DNA of 64,000 nt, from assembly GCF_019443325.1 (NCBI RefSeq), contig NZ_CP080383.1, positions 2,046,001 to 2,110,000 of the forward strand. Reading direction: 5' to 3'. This DNA comes from Cryobacterium sp. PAMC25264 (GTDB lineage: Bacteria > Actinomycetota > Actinomycetes > Actinomycetales > Microbacteriaceae). The number at the start of each line of letters is the position of its first letter. Positions within the stretch are counted from its first letter, which is position 1. The notes below the pieces were generated by a model. It searched no databases and was not told the DNA's origin. It saw nothing but the letters and a program-made list of their open reading frames with translations. Positions 60,371 to 64,000 of this stretch are shown piece by piece. Position numbers and translations under genes: made by a program.

Positions 60371-61686
60371 GAACTGGTCTCTCGTGATCGGGTGTTCGAC
60401 GCGGCGGGCAGCGCACGCGGCTGCCGGAAACCCGGCCGCTGCGGAACGGTCTGCCACAGCACCGACCCGGCTGGTGCGCCGGCCTGGGGCACTCCCCCGC
60501 GCCAGGCGCCGCTATGGATGTAGCTGATCATAACGTTCAGCACGGCCGCCACGGGCACCGCGAACAGGGCGCCGGGGATGCCGGCCAGCAGCGCGCCGGC
60601 GGCGACGACGAGAACGACGCCCAGCGGGTGCACCTTCACGGCGGTGCCCATGATGAGCGGCTGCAGCACGTGCCCCTCGATCTGCTGCACCAGCAGCACC
60701 ACGCCGAGCATGAGCAGGGCGACGAACCAGTCGTTGAACACCAGCGCGATGAGCACCGCGACGGCGCCCGTCGCGACGGCGCCGACGATCGGGATGAACG
60801 AGCCGAGGAAGACCAGGACACCGATCGGGATCGCCATGGGCACCCCGAGGATCGCGGCGCCCGCGCCGATGCCGATGGCGTCGATCGTGGCCACCAGGAT
60901 CTGCACCCGGGCGAAGTTGCCCAGAGTCGTCCAGCCGGCGGCCCCGGCGCCGGCCACGGCGGCCCGGGCCCGACGCGGGAAGATCCGTACGATCCAGTTC
61001 CAGATGCCGGCACCGTCGATGAGGATGAAGAGCAGGCTGAACAGGGTCAACAACAGGCCCGTGGCCAGGTGCCCCAGAGAGGAACCGAGCGAGAGGGCGC
61101 CGCTGATGAAGATCTGGCTATCCGCCTGCAGAGCCGTGACGGCCTGGTTGAGATAGCCGGTGATCTCGGCGTTGCTCAGCTGCAGCGGCGAGGTCGCCAG
61201 GGCCTGGGTGAGGTTCGCGTAGGAGGCGGCGAACCGCTCGCTCAGGCCCGCCGAACCCGACGCGATCTGCGTCACGGCCAGCGTGACCAGACCCGCGATG
61301 ACGGCGAGGGTGCCGATCAGCGCCACGGCCACGGCGATCCCCTTGGGCCAGCGGTGCCGGGTGAGGAAGGACACCAGGGGAACCAGCAGGGCCGACACCA
61401 GCACCGCCACCAGGAGCGGGATCACGATGAAGCGCAGCTGCACCACCAGGAAGAGCAGCACCGCGATGGCGCCGGCGATCACGAGCAACCGCCAGGACCA
61501 GGCGCCCGCGAGGCGAAGGCCCGTGGGAATGTTCTCGTCGACCCCGTTGGGCGCGTCGGCGGCGACACCGTGTGCGGGAACCGGCTGCACCGCCACCCCC
61601 GCGGCGGGAACGATTCCGCGAGCAGCCCCACGCGGGGGTCCGTTTCGACGCCCGAACCAACCGGTCTTTCCCGACGATGTGTTCAC
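60367..61686 (-). CDS. AI-2E family transporter (PerM-like)
   Basis: 439 aa with about eight membrane helices after a ~65-residue cytoplasmic N-terminus. Family phrases: LVVQLRFIVIPLLVAVLVSALLVPLVSFL, and GVPMAIPIGVLVFLGSFIPIVGAVATGAVAVLIALVF with QQIEGHVLQPLIMGTAVKVHPLGVVLVVAAGALLAGI. The family includes AI-2 exporter TqsA and Na+/H+ antiporters; the substrate here is open. GTG follows TAGACT by 6 nt. It is cotranscribed with ilvA (ATGA overlap), a linkage without obvious meaning. Confidence 0.9.
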   Translation of the reverse strand: MNTSSGKTGWFGRRNGPPRGAARGIVPAAGVAVQPVPAHGVAADAPNGVDENIPTGLRLAGAWSWRLLVIAGAIAVLLFLVVQLRFIVIPLLVAVLVSALLVPLVSFLTRHRWPKGIAVAVALIGTLAVIAGLVTLAVTQIASGSAGLSERFAASYANLTQALATSPLQLSNAEITGYLNQAVTALQADSQIFISGALSLGSSLGHLATGLLLTLFSLLFILIDGAGIWNWIVRIFPRRARAAVAGAGAAGWTTLGNFARVQILVATIDAIGIGAGAAILGVPMAIPIGVLVFLGSFIPIVGAVATGAVAVLIALVFNDWFVALLMLGVVLLVQQIEGHVLQPLIMGTAVKVHPLGVVLVVAAGALLAGIPGALFAVPVAAVLNVMISYIHSGAWRGGVPQAGAPAGSVLWQTVPQRPGFRQPRALPAASNTRSRETSS

Positions 61687-61698
61687 CGAAACAGTCTA
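61684..61698 (-). promoter_or_regulatory. Leaderless promoter of the AI-2E/ilvA pair, overlapping the ABC ATPase stop
   Basis: Minus strand: TAGACT at 61698-61693 contains the stop codon of the gene ending at 61696; 6-nt gap, GTG at 61686. Confidence 0.55.
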
Positions 61699-62823
61699 AG
61701 ACGGCGTCGGCCGTGCACTGGTCGTGTCGACACCGTCCGGGTCGACCGGCACCGGGGCACCGGAGAAGCGCACGACAACCCGTTCCCCCGGCTCCGGGCG
61801 CTCCCGGACGTCGTGCTGCACGACGACGGTGCCACCCTGCTCGAGCAGCACGCTCGTGCGCCGCAACGAGCCGAGGAAGCTGGAGAGCAGCACGGTGCCG
61901 GCGAGGCTGTCACCGGGCAGGCCGGCCGCGGCCAGTGTGAGGTCTTCCGGCCGCACGAAGACCTGCACCGGGCCATCCGCCTGGGACGGGTCGAGCAACG
62001 GCAGGGTGATACCGTGCACCTCGGCGAAGCCGTGCCGCACCACGCCGGCCATCCGGTTGCTCAGCCCCACGAAGTCGGCGATGAACGGTGTCGCTGGCCG
62101 GGTGTAGAGCTCCTCCGGCGTGCCGACCTGTTCCAGCCGGCCGTCACGCATCACCGCGACCCTGTCGGCCACGGCGAGGGCCTCATCCTGGTCGTGGGTC
62201 ACGAAGAGCGTCGTGATGCCCAGTTCCGTCTGGATGCGCCGGATCTGCTCGCGCAGCCCCACCCGCACCTTGGCGTCCAGGGCCGACAGGGGTTCGTCCA
62301 GCAGCAGCACCCTGGGCTGTGTGACGAGCGCCCTGGCCAGGGCCACCCGCTGCTGCTGACCGCCGGAGAGCTGGTGGGCGAACCTGTCGTAGTGGGCGTC
62401 CAGGCCCACCATGGCCAGCGCCGCGGCGGCGCGCTCGCGGCGCTCGACGGCCGGCACCCGGCGCATCCGCAGGCCGAACTCGACGTTCTCGCCCGCGCTC
62501 AGGTGCGGGAACAGGGAGTAGGACTGGAACACCATGCCCATGTCGCGCCGGCTGGTGGCCAGGCCCGAGACGTCGTCGCCGTTGATCAGGATGCGTCCGG
62601 CGTCGGTCGATTCCAGCCCGGCCAGCACCCGCAGGGCCGTGGTCTTGCCGCTGCCGCTGGGGCCCAGCAGCGCGACGAGTTCGCCGGCAGCGAGGGTGAG
62701 ATCAAAATCGGTCAGGGCGAGGTGGGTGCCGTAGCGTTTGGTCACCCCGGTGAACTCGACGACCGAACCGGTGCGGGTCTGCCCGGTCTTGGTCGGAACC
62801 GTGGTCAGGCTCGATGTGGTCAT
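61696..62823 (-). CDS. ABC transporter ATP-binding protein (iron/spermidine/thiamine class)
   Basis: 375 aa. NBD (~22-250): Walker A GPSGSGKTT (~54-62), signature LSGGQQQRVALARAL (~153-167), Walker B VLLLDEPLSALD (~174-185). The C-terminal TOBE-like part (~270-365) has FVRPEDLTLAAAGLPGDS. These are features of PotA/FbpC/ThiQ-type ATPases. Overlaps the permease gene by 4 nt. Candidates are ferric iron, 2-aminoethylphosphonate, thiamine and polyamines. Confidence 0.9.
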   Translation of the reverse strand: MTTSSLTTVPTKTGQTRTGSVVEFTGVTKRYGTHLALTDFDLTLAAGELVALLGPSGSGKTTALRVLAGLESTDAGRILINGDDVSGLATSRRDMGMVFQSYSLFPHLSAGENVEFGLRMRRVPAVERRERAAAALAMVGLDAHYDRFAHQLSGGQQQRVALARALVTQPRVLLLDEPLSALDAKVRVGLREQIRRIQTELGITTLFVTHDQDEALAVADRVAVMRDGRLEQVGTPEELYTRPATPFIADFVGLSNRMAGVVRHGFAEVHGITLPLLDPSQADGPVQVFVRPEDLTLAAAGLPGDSLAGTVLLSSFLGSLRRTSVLLEQGGTVVVQHDVRERPEPGERVVVRFSGAPVPVDPDGVDTTSARPTPS

Positions 62824-63668
62824 GGGGTGTCTCCGCTTCGGGTGAGTGGTGTCGGGGCGGCCGCCGCTGTGCTCCGGCGCCGCTCGCTGCCCAGCCGGCC
62901 GATGGCCAGCAGCAGCACGAAGGCCGCCAGCAGTGCCAGGAGCGAGAGGATCACGGCACTGTACGGGTCGTTTTTACCGACCACCACGAGGGCGGTCTGC
63001 AGGTTCACCCGGCTGAGCAACGATGCGATAGTGAATTCGCCCAGCACCACGGCCACGGCGATGAACGACCCGGCCAGGATGCCGCGTCGGAGGTTGGGCA
63101 CCAGAACCCGCAGCAGCACGCTGGCCCAGCCGGCGCCGAGAGTGCGCGCCGCTTCGCTGAGGGTGCGCACGTCGACGCCGTCGAGGTTGGCCTGGATGGC
63201 CCGGTACGCGAACGGCAGCACCGTGATGCCGTAGGCGAACGCCAGCGTCCAGACGCCGCTGCCGGCGAACCGGGCCACGACCGAGAAGACCGGGGCGAGG
63301 CCAACGACGAGCACGATGGCCGGGATGGAGATCGGCAGGATGCAGATGATCTCCAGCACTCGGCGCAGCTGCGGGAACCGGATGTGCACGAGCAGCATGG
63401 TCGGCACCAGTAGCACGAGCACGATCGCCACGGTGCCCAGCGCCAGGCCGAGGGAGTTGCCGAGCGCGGCGAGAACGGGGCGGTAGGCGCCGGTGAGGCC
63501 GCCCTGGAACAGGTCCGTCCAGCGGTGCAGGTCGTAGCCGCCTTCGAGGCCGCGGCGGAGGGTGAACTCGACCATGGCGAGGATGGGGATCGCGAAGACC
63601 AGACCGACGGAGACGAGGATCACGGTGCGCGTGAGCCGGGTGGGCGCGTGCGCCACCTGGCCGCTCAT
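62820..63668 (-). CDS. ABC transporter permease 2
   Basis: 282 aa from ATG at 63666-63668 (ATGA with the upstream permease stop; an ATG 9 nt earlier is possible). Six helices; EAA loop TLSEAARTLGAGWASVLLRVLVPNLRRGI (~178-206). Belongs to the split-permease type (FbpB-like halves) used with PotA-like ATPases. Confidence 0.88.
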   Translation of the reverse strand: MSGQVAHAPTRLTRTVILVSVGLVFAIPILAMVEFTLRRGLEGGYDLHRWTDLFQGGLTGAYRPVLAALGNSLGLALGTVAIVLVLLVPTMLLVHIRFPQLRRVLEIICILPISIPAIVLVVGLAPVFSVVARFAGSGVWTLAFAYGITVLPFAYRAIQANLDGVDVRTLSEAARTLGAGWASVLLRVLVPNLRRGILAGSFIAVAVVLGEFTIASLLSRVNLQTALVVVGKNDPYSAVILSLLALLAAFVLLLAIGRLGSERRRSTAAAAPTPLTRSGDTP

Positions 63669-64000
63669 CGCTGCCACCGGGCCGCGCGAGACGCCAGCCG
63701 TGCGTAACCGGTCATGACGACGCTCATGACGATGATCATTCCGAGCGCAAGGGCCCCGGCCAGGTTCTCCCGGCCGAGCATCGTTTCGCTCGTCAACGCC
63801 GAGCGGATCTGCAGCGGCACGATCTGAGCGCCCTGGCTGATCAGGGTGGCTGCCGTCGCGTACGAGGAGAACGCGTTGGCGAACAGGAGCAGCAGGCTAC
63901 CCAGGAACGACGGTGCGAGCACCGGCAACGCGATCCGCAGCCAGTAGCTGCGTGCCGTGCCGCCGAGTGTGGCGTTGGCTTCCGCCCAGGTCACCTTGAG
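63665..64000 (-). CDS. ABC transporter permease 1, C-terminal part
   Basis: The gene enters from the right edge; 111 codons are visible. The EAA loop (TWAEANATLGGTARSYWLRIALPVLAPSFLGSLLLLFANAFSSYATAATL) shows it to be an inner-membrane component. A binding-protein gene should lie just outside the window. Confidence 0.85.
   Translation of the reverse strand, partial: LKVTWAEANATLGGTARSYWLRIALPVLAPSFLGSLLLLFANAFSSYATAATLISQGAQIVPLQIRSALTSETMLGRENLAGALALGMIIVMSVVMTGYARLASRAARWQR

Noticed and set aside
60514..63234. Long open frame of about 900 codons on the plus strand
   Set aside because: It runs antisense to ilvA's neighbours (AI-2E transporter, ABC ATPase and permease), all of which have clear family motifs; the sequence is His/Gln/Arg/Asp-rich in the way of a high-GC shadow frame.

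Overview
The window is high-GC actinobacterial chromosome, most likely Microbacteriaceae (a Cryobacterium-like genus is possible, but the genus is a guess). The grounds are mycothiol genes (mshA/mshB-like, mca), the actinobacterial order prfB-ftsE-ftsX-smpB, greA-DUF4307-mca, a CCA-encoding tRNA-Lys, a tmRNA with an ALAA-ending tag, a DUF222/HNH protein, and many start codons placed 6-7 nt after a TAnnnT -10 box (leaderless transcription). It looks like ordinary chromosome with small accessory insertions. I see no prophage, plasmid genes, insertion sequence or CRISPR array.

Layout. 0-6 kb: 3' part of a glycine-betaine type ABC transporter (proV and the start of proW), then dctA divergent from its own DctS/DctR-like two-component system. 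6-16 kb: a dense block of regulators: an HTH/membrane-protein pair, a YtrA-type GntR operon, an orphan ECF sigma factor, an OhrR/MarR gene, an IclR gene, a YceI-ECF sigma-anti-sigma-NmrA operon with a recognisable ECF promoter, a LysG/LysE-type pair and a DUF2975/HTH pair. 16-28 kb: a ferritin-like protein, an unrecognised YHxxA protein, and a LacI-controlled SBP_bac_5-type ABC transporter with an alpha/beta hydrolase and a GH1 beta-glucosidase, then DUF2252 and msrA. 28-35 kb: tRNA-Lys, a HisN-like phosphatase, a lipoprotein, an SGNH-like/GAF fusion, mshA-like and a frameshifted mshB-like gene, a siderophore-interacting-protein remnant and a class II amidotransferase. 35-42 kb: ssrA, then a DUF222/HNH gene framed by short repeats, then smpB-ftsX-ftsE-prfB. 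42-53 kb: MFS, F420-type oxidoreductase, pentapeptide protein, glpX, fba, ispH, xseA/xseB, DUF4245, carbonic anhydrase, fumC and a PIN-PhoH protein. 54-64 kb: PLP enzyme, uppS, hemolysin III, mca, DUF4307, greA, ilvA, AI-2E transporter and the distal part of a second ABC transporter.

How the genes work together. Mycothiol synthesis (31.8-33.7 kb) and use (mca, 57 kb) are both present. Trans-translation is complete (smpB plus ssrA), but the two are separated by the HNH insertion. The glpX/fba/fumC genes belong to central carbon metabolism. dctA with its kinase/regulator would take up and sense C4-dicarboxylates. The LacI operon would import and hydrolyse a beta-glucoside.

Four single-base deletions in G/C runs (two in mshB-like, one each in DUF4245 and an ABC permease) break otherwise intact genes and look more like sequencing errors than decay. 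The points of most interest are the short dispersed repeats around the DUF222/HNH gene in the smpB-ssrA gap, a second 38-bp hairpin repeat, the strikingly regular leaderless promoters, and several well-defined palindromic operators.
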